Positions 1-5,848 of a stretch of 8,332 nt of DNA are shown one piece after another. Under the pieces are notes generated by a model. That model saw only the letters and a list, made by a program, of their open reading frames with translations, ran no database searches and was not told the origin of the DNA. Source of the stretch: Nitrospirota bacterium. Lineage in GTDB: Bacteria > Nitrospirota > Thermodesulfovibrionia > Thermodesulfovibrionales > Dissulfurispiraceae. Both the position numbers and the translations under genes were made by a program. Numbering within the stretch: the stretch's first letter is position 1; every line of letters begins with the position of its first letter. The stretch spans positions 1 through 8,332 of the forward strand of contig JACREW010000021.1 of NCBI GenBank assembly GCA_016212685.1. The letters are read 5' to 3'.

Positions 1-92
1 CCGGCATTCACACGCCTGACCGCTGCAATTCGCAACTGCTCTTTCGCTTTTCTCGGCAACCTTCGGGCATCAAATATCTTCTTGCATTTCAT
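1..92 (-). CDS. IS630-like transposase, N-terminal fragment (runs off window edge)
   Basis: Reading leftward from an ATG at 90-92, an open frame of 30 codons reaches the window edge without a stop. The peptide begins MKCKKIFDARRLPRKAKEQ and continues with LRIAAVRRVNAG. From family knowledge, a DAR-(K/R)-L start followed by an E-x-LRI-x-AV-x-x-V-x-AG helix is typical of the first helix of the N-terminal helix-turn-helix of IS630-type transposases, which bind the element's inverted repeats. The catalytic DDE domain would lie outside the window, so I cannot tell whether the gene is intact. A good promoter lies directly upstream and the GAGG is only one base from the ATG, so the message may be leaderless. 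Alternative: another small HTH protein of the same fold. Confidence 0.6.
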   Translation of the reverse strand, partial: MKCKKIFDARRLPRKAKEQLRIAAVRRVNA

Positions 93-99
93 TCCTCAT

Positions 100-129
100 A
101 TTATACACTAATGAGGCTTAGTTTGTGAA
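100..129 (-). promoter_or_regulatory. sigma70-type promoter for the leftward transposase gene
   Basis: On the minus strand a perfect TATAAT (100-105) is preceded by TTCACA (124-129, five of six matches to TTGACA) with an 18-nt spacer. Transcription would start near 93, almost on the ATG at 92. The -35 box lies in the loop of the hairpin at 109-158, so the promoter is embedded in what may be the terminal structure of the element. Confidence 0.5.
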
Positions 130-158
130 TAGTTTAGTAAGTTAACCAAGCCTCATAA
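109..158. repeat. hairpin repeat copy A, possible insertion-element end
   Basis: ATGAGGCTT (111-119) is the exact reverse complement of AAGCCTCAT (148-156). After one mismatch, three more pairs (121-123 with 144-146) extend the stem. The 3' half contains TTAGTAAGT (134-142). The same design, TAATG-N-GGC at one end, CC-N-CATAA at the other and TTAGTAAGT inside, recurs at 313-355. Since copy A abuts the transposase start, it may be the terminal inverted repeat of that element. That last step is inference. Confidence 0.55.
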
Positions 159-160
159 CC

Positions 161-309
161 GTCATTCCGGGCTTGACCCGGAATCCATGGTTCGACAGGC
201 TCACCATGACACCCTGAGCCTTCGGCGTGAGCAATGTCAGGCTGAGCCTGTCGAAGCCTCAGTCGAACGCTTGTCGAAGGGCTGGATATCCCGCCTTCGC
301 GGGAATGAC
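161..309. repeat. composite palindromic interspersed repeat with 8-bp terminal inverted repeats
   Basis: The 149-bp unit starts GTCATTCC (161-168) and ends GGAATGAC (302-309). It holds three hairpins. The first is ATTCCGGG/CCCGGAAT (164-171 with 177-184, 5-nt loop). The second is a perfect 13-bp stem, TTCGACAGGCTCA with TGAGCCTGTCGAA (191-203, 243-255), enclosing a further TGACA/TGTCA stem (207-211, 235-239). The third is TCCCGC/GCGGGA (289-294, 299-304). Units of this type, GTCATTCCSGG and TTCGACAGGCTCA, are familiar non-coding interspersed repeats in repeat-rich bacterial genomes. They have no known protein product and are probably mobilised in trans. I see no convincing target-site duplication at its edges. 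Confidence 0.8.
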
Positions 310-312
310 AAA

Positions 313-355
313 TAATGTGGCATTACAAATGTATTTCTTAGTAAGTCCCACATAA
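313..355. repeat. hairpin repeat copy B, relative of copy A
   Basis: ATGTGG (315-320) pairs with CCACAT (348-353). An inner stem, TTAC (323-326) with GTAA (341-344), closes a 14-nt loop. TTAGTAAGT (338-346) is an exact 9-bp match to 134-142 in copy A, and the ends TAATGTGGC and CCCACATAA mirror TAATGAGGC and GCCTCATAA of copy A. It is shorter than copy A by about 7 nt. It is likely a diverged member of the same small-repeat or element-end family. Confidence 0.55.
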
Positions 356-380
356 TTCCTTTACAATAGCCCGCTAAAAA

Positions 381-408
381 TGGAAAATCCCGGCAGTTGT
401 GTTAAAAT
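381..408 (+). promoter_or_regulatory. weak candidate promoter for the 427-1558 gene group
   Basis: TAAAAT at 403-408 can serve as a -10 box, with TGGAAA at 381-386 as a poor -35 (four of six) at 16-nt spacing. A start near 415 would leave a short leader containing CGGAG at 416-420. The position suits the downstream genes, but the -35 match is weak. Confidence 0.35.
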
Positions 409-426
409 AGCGAGACGGAGTAAACG

Positions 427-690
427 ATGAGTAATCACACTAATTTCTTGGCAATGATTTCAACAGAATTTCATAAATACCTTATGGAAAATGAAGGGTT
501 TGCCGATAAAATACCCGCTAATACCATGATTATATTTCAGATTGAGGGAGAAAACGACTTTAATAAATGGCATGAAGATACTTCATTGAGAAATCGAGAA
601 GCGGATCAGCCGGTAGTTTATGTATATGTAAAGAAATGGAGAAACCACTCCTCTATCGAAGAAGTCAGTCTGGCAGGGGCCGCGGCATAG
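427..690 (+). CDS. small uncharacterised protein, DUF5647-like
   Basis: An 87-residue soluble protein with no signal peptide or membrane segment. It starts at ATG 427 with GGAG at 417-420, spacing 6, a good ribosome site. The N-terminal half is helical with aromatic residues (TEFHKYLMENEGFADKIP, about residues 13-30). A short strand, MIIFQIEG (34-41), follows, and near the end a second strand, VVYVYVKKW (63-71). The pattern of FxKYLxxxxxFAxxIP, then a hydrophobic strand, then VVYVxxKKW resembles DUF5647, a family without known function. I make this match from memory of its consensus. The gene is 13 nt upstream of a RidA-family gene and is probably cotranscribed with it. The AGAAA tail is uninformative. 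Function is unknown. Confidence 0.75.
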   Translation: MSNHTNFLAMISTEFHKYLMENEGFADKIPANTMIIFQIEGENDFNKWHEDTSLRNREADQPVVYVYVKKWRNHSSIEEVSLAGAAA

Positions 691-703
691 CAACATCCAC
701 GCC

Positions 704-1165
704 ATGAGCATAGAAGATAAACTCAAAGAATTAGCCATTACTCTCGCCGAAGCTCCTAAGCCCCTCGGCTCTTATGTTCCCTGTGTGCAGGCAGGCAATC
801 TGCTTTTTCTGAGCGGAATGCTTCCATTAAAAGAGGGAACACTCCTTAAGACAGGCAAGCTCGGAGAATCGGTATCAATCGAAGAAGCTCAGGAATGCGC
901 CCGGCAGTGCGTTATAAACGCGCTTTCGGTGATCAAATCACACTTAGGCGCTCTCGATAAAATCATATGGTGCGTGAAGTTGATCGGCTATGTGGCTTCG
1001 GCTGCTGATTTTACAGAACAGCCGAAGGTCTTAAATGCCGCATCAGATTTAATTTTCGAGATATTCGGTGAAGCAGGCAGACATGCAAGGGCGGCAGTAG
1101 GAGTTTCTGTGCTTCCTCTAAACTCGCCGATAGAGATAGATTTCATATTTGAGATAGAGCCTTAA
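704..1165 (+). CDS. RidA family (YjgF/YER057c/UK114) protein
   Basis: A 153-residue RidA-fold protein of the longer YjgF_like_1 type. Family landmarks visible are Y24-V-P followed by the strand LLFLSGMLP (33-41), the helix around EAQECARQCVINALSVIK (61-78), VxLIGYVA (91-98), and the C-terminal GRHARAAVGVSVLPLNSPIEID (125-146). R129 aligns with the carboxylate-binding Arg105 of E. coli RidA and E144 with Glu120, so the imine/enamine-binding site between subunits of the trimer looks intact. RidA proteins hydrolyse reactive 2-aminoacrylate-type imines, but this longer subgroup is poorly characterised and its substrate may differ. The ATG at 704 lacks a clear Shine-Dalgarno. It lies 13 nt after the upstream stop, which suggests translational coupling. 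Confidence 0.9.
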   Translation: MSIEDKLKELAITLAEAPKPLGSYVPCVQAGNLLFLSGMLPLKEGTLLKTGKLGESVSIEEAQECARQCVINALSVIKSHLGALDKIIWCVKLIGYVASAADFTEQPKVLNAASDLIFEIFGEAGRHARAAVGVSVLPLNSPIEIDFIFEIEP

Positions 1166-1192
1166 CTGTAATTAATCATTAAGGAGAATAAT

Positions 1193-1558
1193 ATGCATAA
1201 CCTTTTTATTCACGGCACACTCAGGCGGGGATGCAGCAACAACAAACTCTTATCGGGAGCTGATTTTATCGGGTGCGCCGAAACAACGCAGGACTACGCC
1301 CTCTTTATGGTCGACAAAAAACCTCTAATCACCAAACGCCCTGTATCGAAGATAAAAGGCGATGTCTACTCTATGACCGAAGATATGCTGACTATGGTCG
1401 ACCGCCTTAAGGGTCACCCACGCATCAATAAAAGGGAACTCGTTTCGGTAAAACTTGAAGACGGCAAGACGATTGAAGCATGGCTCTACTTCCACATTCA
1501 CCCGTTGCGAAACTCCATCCTTATCGAGTCCGGGGAGTATACCGAACAGAAGACCTGA
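1193..1558 (+). CDS. gamma-glutamylcyclotransferase-like (AIG2/GGCT fold) protein with altered active site
   Basis: A 121-residue protein with the GGCT/AIG2 layout: LFIHGTLRRG (4-13) at the substrate-binding loop, NNKLLSGADFIG (16-27), GDVYSMTEDMLTMVDRLKGHP (56-76) and a late AWLYFHIHP strand (96-104). Active members convert gamma-glutamyl amines or peptides to 5-oxoproline. They use a glutamate in the motif LD-x-LE-G-x-P (Glu98 in human GGCT, Glu82 in GGACT). Here that position is K73, codon AAG at 1409-1411, and the usual YGTL tyrosine is H7. The fold assignment is firm, but classic cyclotransferase activity is doubtful. AAGGAG at 1181-1186 with 6-nt spacing fixes the start at 1193. It is the last gene of the plus-strand group and converges on the division operon with a 21-bp gap. 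Confidence 0.85.
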   Translation: MHNLFIHGTLRRGCSNNKLLSGADFIGCAETTQDYALFMVDKKPLITKRPVSKIKGDVYSMTEDMLTMVDRLKGHPRINKRELVSVKLEDGKTIEAWLYFHIHPLRNSILIESGEYTEQKT

Positions 1559-1574
1559 GCGCGCTCAACGTCTT
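1550..1574. terminator. convergent-gap hairpin, doubtful bidirectional terminator
   Basis: The 12-bp palindrome TGAGCGCGCTCA (1556-1567) spans the stop codon of the GGCT-like gene. It is flanked by AAGAC (1550-1554) and GTCTT (1570-1574), giving an extended stem with a small internal loop. It sits exactly between two convergent genes, where a shared terminator is expected. Neither strand has a run of T after it, so rho-independent termination is not well supported. Confidence 0.3.
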
Positions 1575-1579
1575 AACTC

Positions 1580-3253
1580 TCAATCAGATAACGCATTCAT
1601 ATACTCATCCCGCAGTTTTTCTTTTGAAATGCCGGCATCTATAAAATCCCACGGCAGGGTCTCATCAAAATCCCTTTTCCTGAATATGTAAAAACCCATA
1701 TCCACTCCTGCCTTTGAACACGCCGCTCTGTAGTCGTCGGTTTTAACCATCTCTTTGAGAACGCTGAATATCCTCCTGTCGCCAATTGAAAACATCCCCT
1801 GCATATGCGCGTATCTGGGCACATCGTGAAAGACCTTAACGCCTTTTTCATCCCTCAACGCCTTTTTTATGAACTTCAATTTTTCCTTCACGAAATCGAG
1901 GGACTCCATAGGATGCCATTGAAAAGGAGTGAAGGGTTTAGGGACAAATGTGCTTATGCTCAAGATTATATTGCCCTTATTGGAATTTTTTCTCGCCTTT
2001 TTCACAAGCTCGATAATCCCTTCTATATCCTCATGCGTCTCTGTCGGAAGGCCTATCATAAAATAAAGCCTCAGGTTCTCTATCCCGGCATTAAATATAA
2101 GTTCAACTGTATCGAGAATATCATCTTCCGTAATCTTTTTATTGACTACCTTCCTCATCCTCTCCGTTCCTGCCTCAGGGGCTATCGAGACGCTCTTATG
2201 CTCTTTCAGCAGTTCGACAAGTTCAGCGCTCTTTGCGCTCGCGCGGAGGGACGTTATCGAAAAATCGACTCCTTCTATGCAAAGAACATCTTTGATGTGT
2301 GCATAATCCGTGAGGGAAGGCCCTATTAATCCTATTCTTAATCCCCCCTCCCCCCCTTTAGTAAAGGGGGGTGTAGGGGGGATTTGAAGCTTCTTTGCCT
2401 TTTCAATTTCTGCCTTAATGGTTTCGAGCTCTTTTTTCCTCGTCGGGCTGTAAATATGCCCCACAAGGCAAAACCTGCAATTCCACGGGCATCCCCTCAT
2501 CGCCTCGATAAGATACATATCGGAAAATTCCGCCTCCGGCGTGATAACGGCGGTTGTAACAGGAGAAAGGGACAAATCTTTTAAATATCTCCTCTTTATC
2601 TTTTTCGGAGCATTGTTCAGAGGAATCCTTTCAGCTATGGTTCCATCATTGTTATAATCGATCTTATAAAATTCGGGAACATAAATGCCTTCTATATGCA
2701 TAGCTTCTTTCTCGACCTCAAACTTATCCTTAGCCTTCGTGTAAATATCCAAAAATTCGTTCAGCGACTCTTCTGCCTCGCCTACAAAAATCATATCGAA
2801 TACCGGAGCTATAGGTTCGGGATTGAAAAAACAGCAGACTCCGCCTGCAATAAGCAACGGATGGTATTCATTTCTTTCCGGTGCGCTGAAAGGGATTTTT
2901 GATATATCGAGTATCTTTAAAATATTCGGATAATCGTTTTCAAAAGAGATGGAGAAAGCAACGATGTCGAATTTATTCAACGGTTTTTTGGATTCATAAG
3001 AAAAAATAGGGGTCTCTGTCCTTATATATTCATCAATATCTCTTTCATCGGGCAGGAATGCCCTTTCGCATACGACATCGTCTCTTTTATTAAGAAGCCC
3101 GTAAATCCCCTGAAATCCAAGGTTCGACATGCCGACATGGTAGGTGTTGGGATAGACAAGGCAGATATTTATCTTTCCGCCCGGGTCTTTGGATACAGCG
3201 CCTTTTTCCTTTGAGAGGAGTGCGTCAACTTTTTCGATAAGCCTGCGGTTCAC
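1580..3253 (-). CDS. radical SAM protein with N-terminal B12-binding-like domain (TIGR03960-like), carrying an in-frame repeat peptide
   Basis: A 557-residue protein. The N-terminal third is a cobalamin-binding-type Rossmann domain (ICLVYPNTYHVGMSNLGFQ, about 30-48) without an obvious DxHxxG cobalamin ligand. The radical SAM barrel follows, with C255-x3-C259-x2-C262 in RGCPWNCRFC for the 4Fe-4S/SAM cluster, then IAPEAGTERMRKVVNK and LYFMIGLPTE segments typical of the family. The fused DUF2344 (TIGR03936) tail seen in some relatives is absent. Substrate is unknown. Residues 291-305 (IPPTPPFTKGGEGGL) are encoded by a palindromic repeat between the first barrel helix and second strand. The start is GTG at 3253, only 6 nt after the ftsZ stop. 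That stop lies in the same frame, so no earlier start is possible. GGGG at 3265-3268 is a somewhat distant ribosome site. It is the last gene of the operon. Confidence 0.9.
   Translation of the reverse strand: MNRRLIEKVDALLSKEKGAVSKDPGGKINICLVYPNTYHVGMSNLGFQGIYGLLNKRDDVVCERAFLPDERDIDEYIRTETPIFSYESKKPLNKFDIVAFSISFENDYPNILKILDISKIPFSAPERNEYHPLLIAGGVCCFFNPEPIAPVFDMIFVGEAEESLNEFLDIYTKAKDKFEVEKEAMHIEGIYVPEFYKIDYNNDGTIAERIPLNNAPKKIKRRYLKDLSLSPVTTAVITPEAEFSDMYLIEAMRGCPWNCRFCLVGHIYSPTRKKELETIKAEIEKAKKLQIPPTPPFTKGGEGGLRIGLIGPSLTDYAHIKDVLCIEGVDFSITSLRASAKSAELVELLKEHKSVSIAPEAGTERMRKVVNKKITEDDILDTVELIFNAGIENLRLYFMIGLPTETHEDIEGIIELVKKARKNSNKGNIILSISTFVPKPFTPFQWHPMESLDFVKEKLKFIKKALRDEKGVKVFHDVPRYAHMQGMFSIGDRRIFSVLKEMVKTDDYRAACSKAGVDMGFYIFRKRDFDETLPWDFIDAGISKEKLRDEYMNALSD
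2340..2384. repeat. 45-bp C/G-rich palindromic repeat inserted in frame in the radical SAM gene
   Basis: AATCCCCCC (2340-2348) pairs with GGGGGGATT (2376-2384), and CCCCCCTTTA (2351-2360) with TAAAGGGGGG (2362-2371), so the whole unit is one near-perfect inverted repeat centred on 2361. Translated on the minus strand it gives a Pro-rich then Gly-rich peptide of the PPTPPF-x-KGGEGG kind. I know this kind as the translation of a common interspersed repeat, not as a conserved part of radical SAM enzymes. The transcript should fold into a strong hairpin within the coding region. Confidence 0.85.
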
Positions 3254-3259
3254 ACTTTT

Positions 3260-4543
3260 TCAATCCCCTGTCTTCTTCCTCAAAAACGTCGGTATATCGT
3301 AAATGTCTTCCTGAGGGAGAATGGATTCGTTCAAGACCGGCTTCTGATCTTCATTCTCTTTGGCAAGCATTTCCAACAAATTTTGTTCCGGCTCCGCGCT
3401 CCTGATATTGTCCGCTGTTTTCTCCGGCTCTTTTACTGCCTCTTTATAAATGATTCGTTCGATGGGCTTTTGTTCGCTCCGCGGCATGCCGATATTTTTA
3501 GACAGTATCCTGTCGGATCCCTTAAGGCTTATAGGTTTTTTATCAGGGGTCCATTTCTTGACCTGAGGCAGTTCGGCCTTCACCACCCTGTCCTCGAGGC
3601 CGGTGGCTATAACCGTCACCCTAACGTCGTCTTCCATATCCGGATTTATAACCGCGCCGAGAATTATATTCGCCTCGTCATCGGCGGAGTCGTAAATAAG
3701 GGATGCCGCCTCCTGAACCGCATCTATAGACATGTTCAAGCCGCCGGTTAAATTTATTAGAATGCCCTTTGCGCCTTCGATGGACGACTCCTCGAGAAGC
3801 GGATTCGATATAGCCCTTTTTGCCGCTTCGAACGCCCCTCCATCGCCCTTGCCGTTCCCTACTCCAATAACCGCCCTTCCCGCATTTTCCATAATGGACT
3901 TCACGTCAGCGAAATCTAAATTTATAAGGCCCGGAATAAGTATCAGGTCGGAAATACCCTGTATCGCCTGCCGCAATACGTCGTTGGCTATGGAAAAAGA
4001 CTTAAGAAGAGGGGTTCCCTTTTCAACTACAAGATGAATCCTGTCATTGGGAATTATTATTAAAGTATCGACATATTTCTTGAGTTCCCTTATGCCGTCT
4101 TCCGCGTTAATGGCCCTCTTCCTGCCTTCATAATAAAACGGCTTTGTAACCACTCCTACGGCTAAAATGCCCATCTCCCGCGCAAGGCTTGCAACCACCG
4201 GAGACGCGCCGGTTCCTGTTCCGCCGCCCATGCCTGCGGTGATGAATATCATGTCTGCGCCCTCTATGCATCCCGCGAGGGTATCTTTGTCGTCGATTGC
4301 GGCCTGCCTGCCTATAACGGGATTCGAGCCCGCGCCGAGGCCTTTTGTGAGGCCGGCGCCTATCTTTACCTTTACCGGAGCCAGCGATGCTTCGAGGTGC
4401 TGGGCATCCGTATTGACGGTTATAAATTCAACGCCGTAGATATTGGCGGCTAACATGCTGTTGACGGCATTGCTGCCCCCGCCCCCGACTCCGACCACCT
4501 TTATTTTCGCAACCGGCCTTCCGATGTCCTCCAGTTCAAACAT
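3260..4543 (-). CDS. ftsZ: cell division protein FtsZ
   Basis: A 427-residue tubulin-like GTPase that polymerises at midcell to form the division ring. The N-terminal GTPase domain shows the VGVGGGGSNAVN loop (17-28), NTDAQ (44-48) and the tubulin signature GGGTGTG (106-112). The T7 loop NLDFADV (208-214) supplies the catalytic acidic residues D210 and D213, equivalent to E. coli D209 and D212. After the C-terminal domain a charged linker of about 90 residues leads to the conserved tail DIYDIPTFLRKK (413-424), the docking site for FtsA. All key residues are present. AGGAGG (4549-4554), 5 nt before the ATG, is the strongest ribosome site in the operon and overlaps the ftsA stop codon. This fits the high demand for FtsZ and coupled translation. 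Confidence 0.98.
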   Translation of the reverse strand: MFELEDIGRPVAKIKVVGVGGGGSNAVNSMLAANIYGVEFITVNTDAQHLEASLAPVKVKIGAGLTKGLGAGSNPVIGRQAAIDDKDTLAGCIEGADMIFITAGMGGGTGTGASPVVASLAREMGILAVGVVTKPFYYEGRKRAINAEDGIRELKKYVDTLIIIPNDRIHLVVEKGTPLLKSFSIANDVLRQAIQGISDLILIPGLINLDFADVKSIMENAGRAVIGVGNGKGDGGAFEAAKRAISNPLLEESSIEGAKGILINLTGGLNMSIDAVQEAASLIYDSADDEANIILGAVINPDMEDDVRVTVIATGLEDRVVKAELPQVKKWTPDKKPISLKGSDRILSKNIGMPRSEQKPIERIIYKEAVKEPEKTADNIRSAEPEQNLLEMLAKENEDQKPVLNESILPQEDIYDIPTFLRKKTGD

Positions 4544-4552
4544 AGAAGCCTC

Positions 4553-5848
4553 CTATTTTTTACCTAATATATTTTTAAACCATCCGGCCATTTTGGCAAT
4601 GATCCTGTTGAATATATCCGAAGAAAAACCGCTCCGCTCCGAAGGCATCATCGCCTCGATGCCGTATAAAACGAGCCCAACGCCCGTGGCGTACATAGGG
4701 TTGTTGAATTCGCCTTTCGATTCGCCCGTTGCATTGCCGTTCATTGTCCGAGCGCCGGAGCCGTTATTGAAATTCTTCGCGGACAAATAAGGATACCCTA
4801 TTCTCACGGGCATAGACAGCATAGCCTCGGCCATCCTGTCAAATCCCGCAAGGAGAGAAGACCCTCCGGTCAATACGAGACCGGATATAATAAAACCGTT
4901 ATTTTGCAAACCGTCGATTTCCTGTTTAACGAGTTCGAGGAGTTCTTCGCATCTCGGCTGGAGTATCTCGGCGATATATTTTTTGGGGATGCCCCTTACC
5001 TGCCCGTCAAGGGCAACTACGTCCACCTCCGCAGGATTGCCGCTTTCAGGAATTATGGAGCCGTATTTTTTCTTCACCCTTTCGGCCTCATGAAACGGCA
5101 GCCTCAGTCCGACGGATATGTCGTTCGTGAAATGATTGCCTCCTATGCCGAGCACCGACGTATGCCTGAGCCATCCCTCTTTATATACGGCGATGTCCGT
5201 AGTGCCTCCGCCGATATCAACGAGGGCGATCCCCATGTCGCGCTCATCGTCCGTCAATACGGCGCCCGCTGATGCGAGCGGCTGGAGGACTATATCGGCG
5301 ACCTCAAGCCCCGCCCTTTCGCAGCACTTCAAAAGATTCTGCACCGATGCCACGGCGCCGGTAACTATATAGACCTTTACTTCCAGCCTGACGCCCGCCA
5401 TTCCCACAGGGTCTTTTATCCCTTCCTGCCCGTCGAGGATAAAATCCGTGGGAAGGACATGAAGCATTTCCCTGTCGAGAGGCACATACACCGCGCTTGC
5501 CGCGTCAATGGCTCTTTCTACGTCCTCGGCGGTTACCTCTTTGCCTTTTATGCCGACCGCCCCGTAACTATTGAAACTCTTTATATGGCTTCCGGCAATG
5601 CCCACAAGCACCTCTTTTATAACCATGCCTAAATGATCTTCCACATCGGCAACGGCCTTTTTTATGGAATTGGCCGTAGCCTCCATATCTATAACAACGC
5701 CTTTTCTCAGACCGGTGGACGGATGCGAACTGACGGACAAAATATCCATGCCGTCATCCGTTATCTCTCCCGCAATGGCGCATATTTTGGTCGTGCCCAC
5801 ATCGAGGCCGATAATGATATTATTATTTCGTTTTCTTTTCTCCGCCAC
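4553..5848 (-). CDS. ftsA: cell division protein FtsA
   Basis: Actin-like ATPase that binds the FtsZ tail and anchors the ring to the inner membrane. With the GTG at 5848 as start it has 431 residues. Visible are phosphate loop 1, GLDVGTTKICAI (14-25), the 1C subdomain in place of actin 1B, phosphate loop 2, DIGGGTTD (211-218), and the adenosine loop LTGGSSLLAGF. The C-terminal amphipathic membrane-targeting helix, FNRIIAKMAGWFKNILGKK, is at about 413-431. Before NPMYATGVGL (383-392) there is an Asn/Gly-rich stretch of about 20 residues that looks longer than usual for this loop. A TTG at 5857 would add three residues, but its AGG touches the codon. The GTG has GAGG at 9 nt and gives the usual N-terminus. 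It overlaps the end of ftsQ by 26 bp. Confidence 0.97.
   Translation of the reverse strand: MAEKRKRNNNIIIGLDVGTTKICAIAGEITDDGMDILSVSSHPSTGLRKGVVIDMEATANSIKKAVADVEDHLGMVIKEVLVGIAGSHIKSFNSYGAVGIKGKEVTAEDVERAIDAASAVYVPLDREMLHVLPTDFILDGQEGIKDPVGMAGVRLEVKVYIVTGAVASVQNLLKCCERAGLEVADIVLQPLASAGAVLTDDERDMGIALVDIGGGTTDIAVYKEGWLRHTSVLGIGGNHFTNDISVGLRLPFHEAERVKKKYGSIIPESGNPAEVDVVALDGQVRGIPKKYIAEILQPRCEELLELVKQEIDGLQNNGFIISGLVLTGGSSLLAGFDRMAEAMLSMPVRIGYPYLSAKNFNNGSGARTMNGNATGESKGEFNNPMYATGVGLVLYGIEAMMPSERSGFSSDIFNRIIAKMAGWFKNILGKK

Noticed and set aside
161..309. tRNA or structured small RNA in the hairpin-rich segment
   Set aside because: The stems are terminal and internal inverted repeats of a known style of interspersed repeat. 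No cloverleaf or promoter-terminator pair is present.
1805..2329. 174-codon plus-strand frame opposite the radical SAM gene
   Set aside because: Antisense to conserved radical SAM motifs and with no protein-like domain.
3383..4790. Plus-strand frames opposite ftsZ (3383-3751, 3732-4037, 4167-4439, 4443-4790)
   Set aside because: Proline/arginine-rich shadow translations of ftsZ with no start signals.
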